Source of the DNA: Planctomycetaceae bacterium
GTDB taxonomy: Bacteria > Planctomycetota > Planctomycetia > Planctomycetales > Planctomycetaceae
NCBI GenBank assembly: GCA_041398785.1
Contig: JAWKUA010000006.1
Coordinates: 62,001 to 126,000 of the forward strand
Direction: 5' to 3'
Length of the DNA stretch: 64,000 bases
Shown here piece after piece: positions 1 through 9,348 of the stretch. Both the position numbers and the translations under genes were made by a program. The stretch's first letter is position 1, and the number at the start of each line of letters is the position of its first letter. Below the pieces are notes generated by a model. The model saw only the letters and a program-made list of their open reading frames with translations. It was not told where the DNA came from and ran no database searches.

Positions 1-2
1 TC

Positions 3-2615
3 GCCGGTGAACTCAGCCATGTTGCTTCGCCGGCCTCGGTCCGGACGGACGAAAGCCGACGGAAGTTCCTGAACTGCGTCGGGGCAGTTGCCGGACCGAT
101 GTTTGTGATCTCGATGTTCGCGACGGCTCTGTGTCTGCTGCACGGCGAGCTGCGTCACTATCACCTGAGCGATTTTGTGCGCAGCCTGGCCGAGATTCCC
201 GCAGGGCGACTCTGGCTGGCCGCCGGACTGACATTGCTGAACTACCTGATTCTGATCGGCTACGACTGGCTGGGAATTCGATACGTCGGGCGTCCGATGA
301 GCTTTCCGAGAATTGCGCTGGCGTCGTTCCTGGGGAGCGCGGTCGGGAACAATTTCGGCATGCTTCTGGGCGGTTCGGCAATCCGAGCGAGGCTCTATAC
401 GGCCTGGGGATTTTCGGCAGTCGAAATCGTCAGACTCGTGCTGATGCTGAGCGTGACGTTCTGGATCGGATTGTTCGCCCTGTCGTGTGCCGTGTTCATT
501 TTCGATCCGATGACGATTCCTGCGAGCCTGCATCTGCCGGTAACGTCGACGGTTCCATTGGGCGTGATTCTGGGATGCCTGGCTGTCGGCTACCTGGCGC
601 TGTGTGCTGTTCGTCGCGAACCAGTGCGGATCCGGCAGTGGGAATTTTCACCGCCCAAAGTCTGGATGTCGCTGATGCAGTTTGCCGTTGCCACGCTGGA
701 CCTGATGGTCGCGGCGGGCGTGCTGTACGTGCTGCTGCCGGCGTCGGTGCCTGTGAGTTACTCGCAATTGCTGGCCATCTATCTGCTGGCGCTTGTGGCG
801 AGCCTGTTTTCGCAGGTGCCCGGGGGACTGGGCGTTTTGGAACTGGTCGTGCTGGTTCTGGTCAGCCCGGTCCGGCCCCAGTCGGTGGTTGGATCGCTGA
901 TGGCGTACCGGGCGATCTACTATCTGATTCCTCTTGCGCTTGGACTGATCCTGCTTGGTGCATATGAACTGACGCTGAATCGCCGTCGCGTCGGCAGGGC
1001 GGTCGCGCTGATGGGAAGCTGGACCAGGTTCGCCGCTCCGCGCGTTCTGACCGTCGGCGTCTTTCTGGCGGGCGGAATGCTGCTGTTGTCCGGAGCGACA
1101 CCCGCGGCTCATGGCCGTCTGCGGCTGTTGCGCGACGTGCTGCCGCTGCCTGTCATCGAGGTGTCGCACCTGCTGGGCAGTATTGCCGGCATCCTGCTGA
1201 TCCTGCTGGCTCGCAGTCTGCAGCGGCGGATCGAAACGGCGTACTACGCGGTTTGCCTGCTGCTGGCCGGCGGTGCCGTCGTTTCGCTGCTGAAGGGATT
1301 CGACTACGAAGAAGCGACAGTCCTGTTCGTGATGCTGCTGCTGATCCTTCCCTGCCGACGACACTTTTACCGCAGGGGTGCGCTGCTGACCGATCGTTTT
1401 TCGCCAGGCTGGTATGCGGCCGTTGTTCTGGTGCTTGGATGTACGCTGTGGCTGATGCACTTTGCCTACAAGCACATCGAATACAGCGGCGACCTGTGGT
1501 GGCAGTTTGAATCACAGGGCAGCGCTCCGCGATCTCTGCGAGCAACGGCGGGCGCGGTGCTGGTGACGCTGGTGTTTGCCGCATCGCGGCTGCTGCGTTC
1601 GAAGCCACGGCCGCCGGAACTGCCGAATGACGAGGAACTCGACACGGCCTGCCGGATTGTCGCAGACTGTTCGCGAACTTCCGCCAGCCTGGCGCTGCTG
1701 GGCGATAAGTACTTTCTGTTCAATGCCCGGCACTCGGCCTTCATCATGTACGGCACCGAAGGCAGGAGCTGGGTCGCGATGGGAGATCCCGTCGGTGATG
1801 AAAGCGATGCTGCGGAACTGATCTGGGACTTCCGTGAACGATGTGACGAAGGAAGGCGCTGGCCGGTTTTTTACCAGGTCGATGAGGATCGGCTGTCGAT
1901 GTACGTCGAGGCCGGACTGTCGCTGGTCAAAATCGGCGAAGAAGCCCGTGTTCCGCTGTCCGGCTTCAGTCTTGAAGGAAGCAGCCGGAAAGGACTGCGA
2001 CGCACAAACAGGCAGGTCAGCGCCGAAGGCTGTACCTTTGAAGTCGTCCAGCCGCCGATCGAAGACGAATTGCTGGCGGTTCTGAAGACGATCTCCGACG
2101 CCTGGCTGGATGAAAGAAGCACGGCCGAAAAAGGATTCTCCCTGGGATACTTTCAGCCGGAATACATCAGACGCTGTCCCATCGCGCTTGTGCGGAAGGG
2201 CGACAGACCGATCGCCTTTGCGAATGTCTGGCGGGGAGCGGAGCGAACAGAACTGTCGATCGACCTGATGCGATTCCTGCCGCAGTCACCGGACAGCGTG
2301 ATGGAGTTCCTGTTCGTGCAACTCATGTTGTGGGGCACAGAACAGGATTACCAATGGTTCAATCTGGGAATGGCGCCACTGTCCGGAGTCGACGCCAGAC
2401 GTCTGGGCCCGATGTGGAACCGAATCGCCGCTCTGACGTTTCGGCATGGTGAGCATTTCTACAACTTTCAGGGTCTGCGGCGGTACAAGGAGAAATTTGA
2501 TCCGGTCTGGTCGCCCAAATACCTGGCTTCACCGGGTGGATTCGCGCTGCCCGTGATTCTGACGAATGTTGCAACACTGATTTCCGGCGGCCTGGTGAAG
2601 CTCGCTGCGAAATAG
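3..2615 (+). CDS. mprF: MprF-like phosphatidylglycerol lysyltransferase/flippase (5' end outside window)
   Basis: Predicted bifunctional membrane protein that aminoacylates phosphatidylglycerol and flips the product to the outer leaflet, reducing surface negative charge. The first ~530 residues are a series of hydrophobic helices matching the LPG synthase/flippase membrane region. The last ~300 residues are soluble and match the DUF2156 (GNAT-like) aminoacyl-transferase domain, with stretches such as WVAMGDPVGD and FNLGMAPLSG. The frame is open to the left window edge with no stop, and the residues before the first ATG (99) continue the first membrane helix, so the true start probably lies upstream. 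The amino acid transferred (Lys, Ala or other) cannot be told from the sequence. Confidence 0.85.
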   Translation, partial: AGELSHVASPASVRTDESRRKFLNCVGAVAGPMFVISMFATALCLLHGELRHYHLSDFVRSLAEIPAGRLWLAAGLTLLNYLILIGYDWLGIRYVGRPMSFPRIALASFLGSAVGNNFGMLLGGSAIRARLYTAWGFSAVEIVRLVLMLSVTFWIGLFALSCAVFIFDPMTIPASLHLPVTSTVPLGVILGCLAVGYLALCAVRREPVRIRQWEFSPPKVWMSLMQFAVATLDLMVAAGVLYVLLPASVPVSYSQLLAIYLLALVASLFSQVPGGLGVLELVVLVLVSPVRPQSVVGSLMAYRAIYYLIPLALGLILLGAYELTLNRRRVGRAVALMGSWTRFAAPRVLTVGVFLAGGMLLLSGATPAAHGRLRLLRDVLPLPVIEVSHLLGSIAGILLILLARSLQRRIETAYYAVCLLLAGGAVVSLLKGFDYEEATVLFVMLLLILPCRRHFYRRGALLTDRFSPGWYAAVVLVLGCTLWLMHFAYKHIEYSGDLWWQFESQGSAPRSLRATAGAVLVTLVFAASRLLRSKPRPPELPNDEELDTACRIVADCSRTSASLALLGDKYFLFNARHSAFIMYGTEGRSWVAMGDPVGDESDAAELIWDFRERCDEGRRWPVFYQVDEDRLSMYVEAGLSLVKIGEEARVPLSGFSLEGSSRKGLRRTNRQVSAEGCTFEVVQPPIEDELLAVLKTISDAWLDERSTAEKGFSLGYFQPEYIRRCPIALVRKGDRPIAFANVWRGAERTELSIDLMRFLPQSPDSVMEFLFVQLMLWGTEQDYQWFNLGMAPLSGVDARRLGPMWNRIAALTFRHGEHFYNFQGLRRYKEKFDPVWSPKYLASPGGFALPVILTNVATLISGGLVKLAAK

Positions 2616-3364
2616 TCGCACGTCTTGAGCGCTGCCACCGACGTGCTTTCGCGAAATCCGATTGCCGCTTTGGTAGGGCGCAAGACTGCTGCTGCTCACG
2701 TTGCCCGCCGACGCGATGCCGCGATTCACCGGCAGCTTCCTGCCGATCCCGGCTCATGCATGTGATTCGTCTCCAGGGCGGTATGCTGCACGCGTGTCAA
2801 CGCTGTGCAATTTGTCACGGTTCGCAGACTTCAACTTGCACCCGTCCAACGGGACAGTCGTCGTCGAAACGAAGTTTGGCCGCGTTCGCTCGGGGATTGC
2901 GTCAGTGCAAATCGCTTGCTGCGCGCGGCCGCCCTGTCTCCGATTCTGTCGCTGGACGCAGATAAATCTCCCTCTGCCGATCCGCGGGCAAGTGGACTCC
3001 GATTTCGCAGCTTCCGGGCACTACCCACCGGTAGAAACACCCGCCAACTGTGCCATTTCGATGAGCTTCCTATCAAAATGAGAATTGGCGACGAAGGTGG
3101 AGGTGCGACAGCAACCTCGTGACTGACTGCCCCTGACTCCCCCCGAAAATGTAATTCCAAGCCTTCGTCGGGGATTCATGATTCACTGCGCATGCAGATT
3201 GGAAGCCAAAGGTTTTCACGCACTTGCCACCGATTCGGATGCTGCGGTTTTTGGAGGAAATCCGCGGACGGGAGACCGAATCGGTGCAAACTCCAGGCAG
3301 TCTCGGTAATTTAGCGGACATTGAGTGTTCCCGGATGTCCTGAGTTCACCTTGCGAGGTTTTTC
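2616..3364. other. intergenic region, no gene recognised
   Basis: About 750 bases between the MprF-like gene and the tandem amidohydrolase gene. Short open frames exist on both strands (for example 2701-3081), but they are Cys/Pro/Arg-rich, have no recognisable domain and look like noise in GC-rich DNA. I see no convincing hairpin terminator, tRNA or repeat here. Confidence 0.5.
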
Positions 3365-6300
3365 ATGGCCGTTGTCATTCGTGCCTTTGTCGTTTTGATT
3401 CTGGCAACCGCTTCTGCCACCGTCACCGCTGACGAATCGTCGGACCACAAAGTCGGTCTGCGGGAAAACCGGCCTGACGTTTGGGCGCTGATGAATGCCC
3501 GGGTTGTGATCGATGCCGAACATGAGCTGAGCAACGCTACCGTCGTCGTGCGGAACGGCCGGATTGCATCGGCAGCCGCTGGTGCCGAAGTTCCGGCCGA
3601 CGCTCGCGTGCTGGACTTCGAAGGACGCACGATTTACCCAGGCTTCATCGATGCGTATTCCGAAAAGAATCTGTCAACCGACGGGCTCGACAAATCGCCG
3701 GCGCACTGGAACGACAACGTGGTGCCGCAACTGTCCGCTGCGAAGCAGGTGTTGACGACGGTTTCCGAAAACGAGGCACTTCGCAAACAGGGGATTGTTG
3801 CCCGGCTGATGGCTCCGTCGGGTGGGATCGTGCGAGGTCAAAGCGCGGTCGTGTCGACGGGAACGACGGACCCGAAACGGGCGATCGTGGCGGCGGGCGT
3901 GGCTCAGCATCTGGAATTGACGGTGAATCGCCGCAGCCGGTCGGAGTATCCCGGTTCGCCGATGGGAGCCGTCGCGCTGGCTCGCCAGACGATGTACGAC
4001 GCCATCTGGTATCGCGACGCCTGGAACGCCGCGAACGCCGATTCATCGCTGCCTCGCCCGGAACACAACGATGCTCTGGTCGCGCTGCAACCGGTCGTGG
4101 CGGGGGCTCAACCGGTTGTTATCGAAACGTCAAACGAACTGTTCTTTCTGCGAGCCGACCGGTACGCGTCGGAATTCGGGCTGAATCTGATCGTTCGCGG
4201 CAGCGGTCTTGAATATCGCCGGCTGAACGACATCGCGGCGACGGGACGCGCGGTGATTCTGCCGCTGAACTTTTCGAAACCGCCGAACGTGTCGACTCCG
4301 GAAATCGCAGCCAACGTGACTCTGGAATCACTGCTTCACTGGGATCTCGCTCCGGAAAACCCCGCGCGAGTTGATGATGCCGGAATCCGATTTGCGTTCA
4401 CCACAAACCGCCTGAGTTCCACGGACCAGTTTCTGAAGTCGCTGCGAAAGGCGGTCAATCGCGGGCTGAAATCGGCGTCGGCACTTCGGGCACTCACGGA
4501 GACACCGGCGGAATTGTTCGGCGTTGAAGACCAGCTTGGTTCCATTCATGCCGGAAAGCTGGCCAGCTTTGTCGTGACCGATGGAGACCTGTTCGCGAAA
4601 AAGACGAAGGTCGTCGAAACCTGGGTCGCCGGTGAACGTTTCGAACATCAGCCTCCGCCGGTAATCGACGTCGCCGCCACTTACGAACTGACGATTGAAC
4701 CGAGCGGTCCCTACCCGCGCACGCTGTTCGTTCGACTGACGCGCGACGGTGACAAGCTGAAGGGCAGAGTCTCCAGACGACCGTTCAGCGAAACGACCAA
4801 CGACAAGGACGCCGGCAACAGGGACAGCGACGACGACGATGAGTCGGACGCAGCAGACGACAAACAGGCCGACGAAGACGATCGCGACGGCGACAGCGAC
4901 GAGAAGAAGCCGGAAGCCGACAGCAACTCGGATCTCGCGGAGTTGAAGGAATTGAATCAGTCGGACTATTCCGTGACCGGGCAGTTTTCCGCGAAGAACT
5001 GGAGCATTGACGGCGCGACCCGTCTGTCGCTCGTCCTGAATCGCGGCGACGATGCGCCAGCCGGATTCGGCCGTATCGCCTGGCCGGACGGATCGACGTC
5101 GACGGTTTCCATCGCGAGGCTGGAATCGGGCGGTTCGGCTGCGCCAGAGAAGCACGACGATTCGGAGGAAGCGCCGGTGCCGGCGTCGTTCGCGGTCAAC
5201 TTCCCGCTGGGAGCCTTCGGGCGGGAATCTGTGCCGGAAACCGCCGGTCTGACGGCGTTTCAGCACGCAACGATCTGGACGTCCGGCCCCGCCGGCATCA
5301 TCGAAGACGGCACGCTGCTGATTGACGACGGACACATCATCGCCGTCGGTGACGACCTCGAAATTCCGGACGGCGCTTCGGTCATCGACGTCCAGGGAAT
5401 GCACATCACACCGGGCATCATCGACTGCCATTCTCACATGGCGACTGATGGCGGCGTCAACGAATCGACTCAGGCCGTTACGTGCGAAGTTCGCATCGGT
5501 GACTTCATCGATTGCGACGACATCACCATCTACCGGCAGCTTGCCGGCGGAGTCACGTCGTCCAACATTCTGCACGGATCGGCAAATCCGATTGGCGGCC
5601 AGAACCAGGTGATCAAACTTCGCTGGGGGATGAACGGCGAGCAGATGAAGTTTCAGGAAGCTCCGCCGGGAGTGAAGTTCGCGCTTGGCGAAAACGTCAA
5701 ACAAAGCAACTGGGGCAACGAATACACCAGCCGCTATCCGCAGACTCGCATGGGCGTCGAACAGATCTTCCGTGACTCGTTCATGGCCGCCAGGGAATAC
5801 GCCGCGAAGCACGACGCGTGGCAGAACATTCGTCGAGGTCTGCCGCCACGGCGCGACCTGGAACTGGATGCACTGCGCGAAATCGTGGAACAGCGCCGCT
5901 GGATTCACTGTCACAGTTACCGGCAGGACGAAATCCTCGCGCTGATTCGGCTGCTGGACGAATTCGACATCACGATTGGCACGTTCCAGCACATTCTGGA
6001 AGGTTACAAAGTGGCCGACGCGATGGCGGAACACGGAGCGATGGGCTCCGCGTTCGCCGACTGGTGGGCCTACAAATTCGAAGTTATTGACGCGATTCCG
6101 TACACCGGAGCGCTGATGCACCGCGCGGGAGTTGTCGTGTCGTTCAATTCCGACGATGCCGAACTGGCTCGCCGACTGAATCAGGAAGCCGCCAAGGCCG
6201 TCAAGTACGGCGGAGTGGCTCCCGAGGAAGCTCTGAAGTTCGTGACGCTGAATCCTGCGAAGCAGCTTCGGATCGAGGAGTACGTCGGTTCGCTGGAACC

Positions 6301-6586
6301 CGGCAAGCACGCGGATTTCGTGGTATGGAATGGATCGCCGCTGTCCAACTACAGCCGCTGCGAACAAACCTGGATCGACGGTTGCCGCTACTTTCATCGC
6401 GACGACGACGCGCGGCAGCGCGAAAAGGTTGCCGACATGCGCAACACGCTGATTCAGAAGATCCTGACATCAAAGGAAAAAATGCGCGGCGCGGACGAAC
6501 AGGACGACGACCCGTCGGCGATGTGGCCTCGGCACGACGAATTTTGCCACCACGGCCATGACCACGAACATCTGGAACATCGTTGA
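3365..6586 (+). CDS. exported tandem amidohydrolase, two-domain (imidazolonepropionase-like)
   Basis: 1073-residue protein with an N-terminal signal peptide (residues ~1-22) followed by two amidohydrolase-superfamily units joined by a very acidic Asp/Glu-rich linker (~residues 475-525). The C-terminal unit (from ~620) keeps the metal-site signature: HxH in GIIDCHSHMA, later His in WIHCHSY and TFQHILEG, and Asp in SFNSDDAEL, followed by the usual AGSLEPGKHADFVV-like tail. The N-terminal unit has the fold motifs (NARVVIDAEHEL, GRTIYPGFID) but reads DAYSE where HxH is expected, so it is probably non-catalytic. It acts outside the cytoplasm. The substrate is unknown; cyclic amides or dipeptides are typical for relatives. 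A shorter related protein lies at 9349. Confidence 0.85.
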   Translation: MAVVIRAFVVLILATASATVTADESSDHKVGLRENRPDVWALMNARVVIDAEHELSNATVVVRNGRIASAAAGAEVPADARVLDFEGRTIYPGFIDAYSEKNLSTDGLDKSPAHWNDNVVPQLSAAKQVLTTVSENEALRKQGIVARLMAPSGGIVRGQSAVVSTGTTDPKRAIVAAGVAQHLELTVNRRSRSEYPGSPMGAVALARQTMYDAIWYRDAWNAANADSSLPRPEHNDALVALQPVVAGAQPVVIETSNELFFLRADRYASEFGLNLIVRGSGLEYRRLNDIAATGRAVILPLNFSKPPNVSTPEIAANVTLESLLHWDLAPENPARVDDAGIRFAFTTNRLSSTDQFLKSLRKAVNRGLKSASALRALTETPAELFGVEDQLGSIHAGKLASFVVTDGDLFAKKTKVVETWVAGERFEHQPPPVIDVAATYELTIEPSGPYPRTLFVRLTRDGDKLKGRVSRRPFSETTNDKDAGNRDSDDDDESDAADDKQADEDDRDGDSDEKKPEADSNSDLAELKELNQSDYSVTGQFSAKNWSIDGATRLSLVLNRGDDAPAGFGRIAWPDGSTSTVSIARLESGGSAAPEKHDDSEEAPVPASFAVNFPLGAFGRESVPETAGLTAFQHATIWTSGPAGIIEDGTLLIDDGHIIAVGDDLEIPDGASVIDVQGMHITPGIIDCHSHMATDGGVNESTQAVTCEVRIGDFIDCDDITIYRQLAGGVTSSNILHGSANPIGGQNQVIKLRWGMNGEQMKFQEAPPGVKFALGENVKQSNWGNEYTSRYPQTRMGVEQIFRDSFMAAREYAAKHDAWQNIRRGLPPRRDLELDALREIVEQRRWIHCHSYRQDEILALIRLLDEFDITIGTFQHILEGYKVADAMAEHGAMGSAFADWWAYKFEVIDAIPYTGALMHRAGVVVSFNSDDAELARRLNQEAAKAVKYGGVAPEEALKFVTLNPAKQLRIEEYVGSLEPGKHADFVVWNGSPLSNYSRCEQTWIDGCRYFHRDDDARQREKVADMRNTLIQKILTSKEKMRGADEQDDDPSAMWPRHDEFCHHGHDHEHLEHR

Positions 6587-6592
6587 TGGCTG

Positions 6593-7884
6593 TCAGAAGT
6601 CGCTGTCGCTCAGGGGGCTCTGCCCATGCGAGGAACCGGCGGAAGTCAACAATCTGGCAAAGACATCAGGAGCCACGTCTTCCGACATGAATGACACCGC
6701 TCCGTCACAGAAGGCAACATTTACTCCGCCGTAATGATCAGACATCGGAGCCAGATAGAATGTCGACGGCGAGTTGATGATTCTCTGAGTATCACCGGGT
6801 GGCTCTGAACAATCGTGTGTTGCGATCGTGCGCATGCGTTCAAATCGAAGTTGATTTTGAGAAGGGCTGGCGGACCAGGGGCTCTCGCAGGGCATGACGT
6901 GCCAGCCCGTTGCATCGCGAAAACTTGCTGTGCCAATGCCGAATCCGTGACTTGCAAGCGGAGCCAGGAATGGCAGTCGGAGTATCGCGGCCAGATCAGA
7001 CTCTGTCTGGGGCGGTGGAACTGCCCAGTCCCGCAGCTTGTTGCGTTCGCTGATCATCAGCGTGTTGCTCGCCCCGTCGCCCAGGTCCAGACGTTGAATC
7101 GGAAACGCTCTGTTCGTCGGTTCAGTCCCGCTCCAGAAGACACCCGATGCCTGTTTCGTCCGATCTTCCGCACTGGTGATTTCACCGTCGCCATCCCAAT
7201 CCAGCCCCATCAATCGCGCCTCTTCGGCGGGAGAACCGACCGTCACGGAAGTAACTGTATAGCCAAGCAAATATCCATCCAGACTGTCTCGCCGGAGGAG
7301 GGTGCCCAGACTTGCAATGATCCCGGAGCTCGGACCTTCGTGTGACAGATGGTCAGTGTGAATTGCAGTGCCCGCACATGTCGGGGTCATCAGCCCATAA
7401 CCGACATTCAGAACGTATGAAAGGCCTCGGGAGAACTTCTCGTTTTCATCGTCATCGGGGCATAGCAAGACGCTGAGCCGAAGCTCCGACGGATTTCGAA
7501 GTCAAGATGATCACGAACCGACTGAGAGTCCAGTTGCGGCAGGATTTCCGCGACCCAGACGGAAGTCCGTCCGTCCCTCGGGCTGAAGACCGAAGGAAAG
7601 TAGCCCTTCGCGGATGTGCTGTAGGCATTGAGTCCCACAGCCAGATTCCGGAGCCGATTCTGGCATTGCAATCGCCGCGCGGCGGCTCGCGAACTCTGAA
7701 CGGCAGGCAGGATCAACGACAACAGCACTGCAATGATGGAGATCACGACCAACAACTCCAGCAGCGTAAAACCTCCACGCTTCCCGTACTGTGTACTCAC
7801 GGCATTCGGCCAGCCAGTCTCTGACCCGAAACGATTACCACGCCTGAGTGCGGTGGCCGGTGATCGTCGGAAATCGAGAGCCAT
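6593..7884 (-). pseudogene. DUF1559 pilin-like protein, interrupted by a frameshift
   Basis: The N-terminal part (start ATG at 7882-7884, preceded by an AAGGTG ribosome site) has a type IV pilin-like segment GGFTLLELLVVISIIAVL and then AAARRLQCQNRLRNLAVGLN, the hallmark of DUF1559 proteins. That frame ends at 7408. The rest of the domain (LLCPDDDEN, DGASNTLMISERN, YGGVNVAFCDGAVSFMSED, the usual H-X9-DG tail) lies in another frame ending at 6593. The switch must occur between about 7455 and 7508, because the downstream frame has a stop just before it. A single-base change would restore one ~430-residue protein. It converges on the amidohydrolase gene with only 6 bases between stops. Either a real pseudogene or a sequence error. 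Confidence 0.75.
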
Positions 7885-8130
7885 GCCACACCTTTCGATT
7901 GAATTTCGCTCCACAGACCACCGGAATGGCGCTTGATCTCGCCGCTTGACCCTGCAAAACGCCAATACCTGGCGGGCTTCCGCCGATTTCTCGGCAATTT
8001 CCAACATTTTCTTAAGTGCTCGGCCGTGGCCGATTCGAGACTGACGACGCACGAAGAGTCGTCGAAGGTCGCAGGGAGGAAGAACGTTTCGCTGGTAACG
8101 GTTCGTCGTGTCACTGCACGCAGACAGCGT

Positions 8131-8217
8131 TTATACTGGCCGCGGCGAACACTGATGCATCGAACGCCTCTTCCGCCGCGAGCCAGAATGCCTCAATCTA
8201 CCCCGCTCGGGGTATAA
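8131..8217 (+). repeat. 88-bp repeat with TTATAC/GTATAA inverted ends, copy A
   Basis: Begins TTATACTGGCCGCGGCGAAC, passes through CCGCGAGCCAGAAT at 8175-8189 and ends in the hairpin CCCCGCTCGGGG followed by GTATAA. The outermost six bases are an inverted repeat. A second copy with the same ends and conserved blocks but a diverged centre lies at 22712-22800. It sits in the 382-base non-coding gap upstream of the small-protein/nucleotidyltransferase pair. It could be a short mobile palindromic element, a structured RNA or a terminator-like unit. No coding role is seen. Confidence 0.7.
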
Positions 8218-8266
8218 CATGCCGGGCAGTCGAGTGGCATCATTCTCAAAGCCCGAGATCCATGTG

Positions 8267-8539
8267 ATGAATCAGGTCGATCCGGAAATCAAAGCACTGC
8301 AGCACGAGATTTTCCTGTCAAAAGTCGGGCAGGCGTGTCGAACGCCAATGAGCCAGAGACTGGCCGACGGCGCGATTCTGTTCGATCAGAGTATGAAGGC
8401 GATGCGAGGTGCGATTCGTTCGCAGAACCCTGAGTTCACGCCGGAACAGGTCGAACGTGAAGTGCGGCGGCGGCGGCGCATTGCGAAGCTACTTAGCGAC
8501 CGGGACTTATATGTCGACGCAGGCATCATTGATGAATAG
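8267..8539 (+). CDS. small hypothetical protein paired with nucleotidyltransferase
   Basis: 90-residue protein from the ATG at 8267 (an earlier in-frame ATG at 8219 would add 16 residues directly after the repeat). It is charged, mostly helical, with a basic VRRRRRIAKLL stretch near the end, and has no membrane segment or Cys cluster. It overlaps the next gene: its stop at 8537-8539 lies inside the nucleotidyltransferase frame, in an ATGAATAG context that suggests translational coupling. Small helical proteins of this sort next to a nucleotidyltransferase recur in planctomycete genomes (recollection of the family, not checked). A toxin-antitoxin-like pairing is possible but unproven. Confidence 0.6.
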   Translation: MNQVDPEIKALQHEIFLSKVGQACRTPMSQRLADGAILFDQSMKAMRGAIRSQNPEFTPEQVEREVRRRRRIAKLLSDRDLYVDAGIIDE

Positions 8540-9104
8540 CCTTGAAGCCACCGGACGAGTCATCGAAGTGCTGGAAGAACTGGCCATTCCGTACATCCTT
8601 GTCGGCGCGTTTTCGAGCAATGCCTACGGTATTCCTCGCAACACGAAAGACGCGGACTTCGTCGTCAGCCTGCGCAGCGGCGATCTGGGCCGGATCAGTC
8701 AGAAGCTCGGCGGCGACTTTAAGTTTGATCGTCAGTTGCGAATGGAAACGATCACCGGTTCGGTGAGAAACGTGATGACGTATCTGCCCACGGGCTGGGA
8801 CATCGAGTTTTTTCGATTGAGCGCCGATGAGCATCACGCCGAACGGTTTCGGAGAAGGTGTCGACAACGGATCGCGGAAATCGACCGCGAAGCGTGGATT
8901 CCGTCGGCGGAAGATGTCGTGATCCAGAAAGTCCGCTGGGCCAGACGCAAGGATCTGGACGACGTCGAAAGCATTCTGGCAGTCTCGGGATCGCTGCTTG
9001 ACTGGGACTATCTTATCTACTGGACAACGCAGCACGGAACTCAGAGGCTGCTGGAGGAATTGCGAGCCGCGCTGCCGGATGATCGCGCGTTGGAGGAAGA
9101 GTGA
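8511..9104 (+). CDS. nucleotidyltransferase-fold protein
   Basis: 197 residues from ATG 8511; an alternative ATG at 8532 overlaps the upstream stop. The segment IPYILVGAFSSNAYG followed by NTKDADFVV matches the Gly-x-x-Ser ... Asp-x-Asp core of the pol-beta/MNT nucleotidyltransferase superfamily, as in AbiEii-type and aminoglycoside nucleotidyltransferase-like proteins. The later EDVVIQKVRWARRKDLDDVESIL segment is typical of this group, in which a Lys and an Asp follow the core. The likely reaction is nucleotidyl transfer to a protein or RNA, but the target is unknown. It forms an overlapping pair with the 90-residue protein upstream. Confidence 0.7.
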   Translation: MSTQASLMNSLEATGRVIEVLEELAIPYILVGAFSSNAYGIPRNTKDADFVVSLRSGDLGRISQKLGGDFKFDRQLRMETITGSVRNVMTYLPTGWDIEFFRLSADEHHAERFRRRCRQRIAEIDREAWIPSAEDVVIQKVRWARRKDLDDVESILAVSGSLLDWDYLIYWTTQHGTQRLLEELRAALPDDRALEEE

Positions 9105-9348
9105 TTCCTGTGGTTCGCCTGCATGCACGCTGAGGTATCCCACATCTAAGCCAGTTCCACGAACCAGCGACTTCATCATGTCTTCAACGACTAATGGCAC
9201 TTAGAATTGGAATCCGCTAAGGCGAATACAAGGCATCGGTCGCCATTCTGAATAAGCTTCCGGGCCGGCCTGTTGCCGCTCACAGATCCTTCGCCGAAGC
9301 CGAGGTCTGACCACGCCACGGCCGATCCAATCATCCACGAACGAGATC

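Noticed and set aside
2701..3081. 126-residue ORF in the first intergenic region
   Set aside because: No ribosome site, Cys/Pro/Arg-rich composition, no recognisable domain, and competing frames of similar quality overlap it.
4328..6397. 689-residue ORF on the minus strand inside the tandem amidohydrolase gene
   Set aside because: It is the antisense shadow of a GC-rich gene: Arg/Val/His-rich, no domain, fully overlapped by a strongly supported gene.
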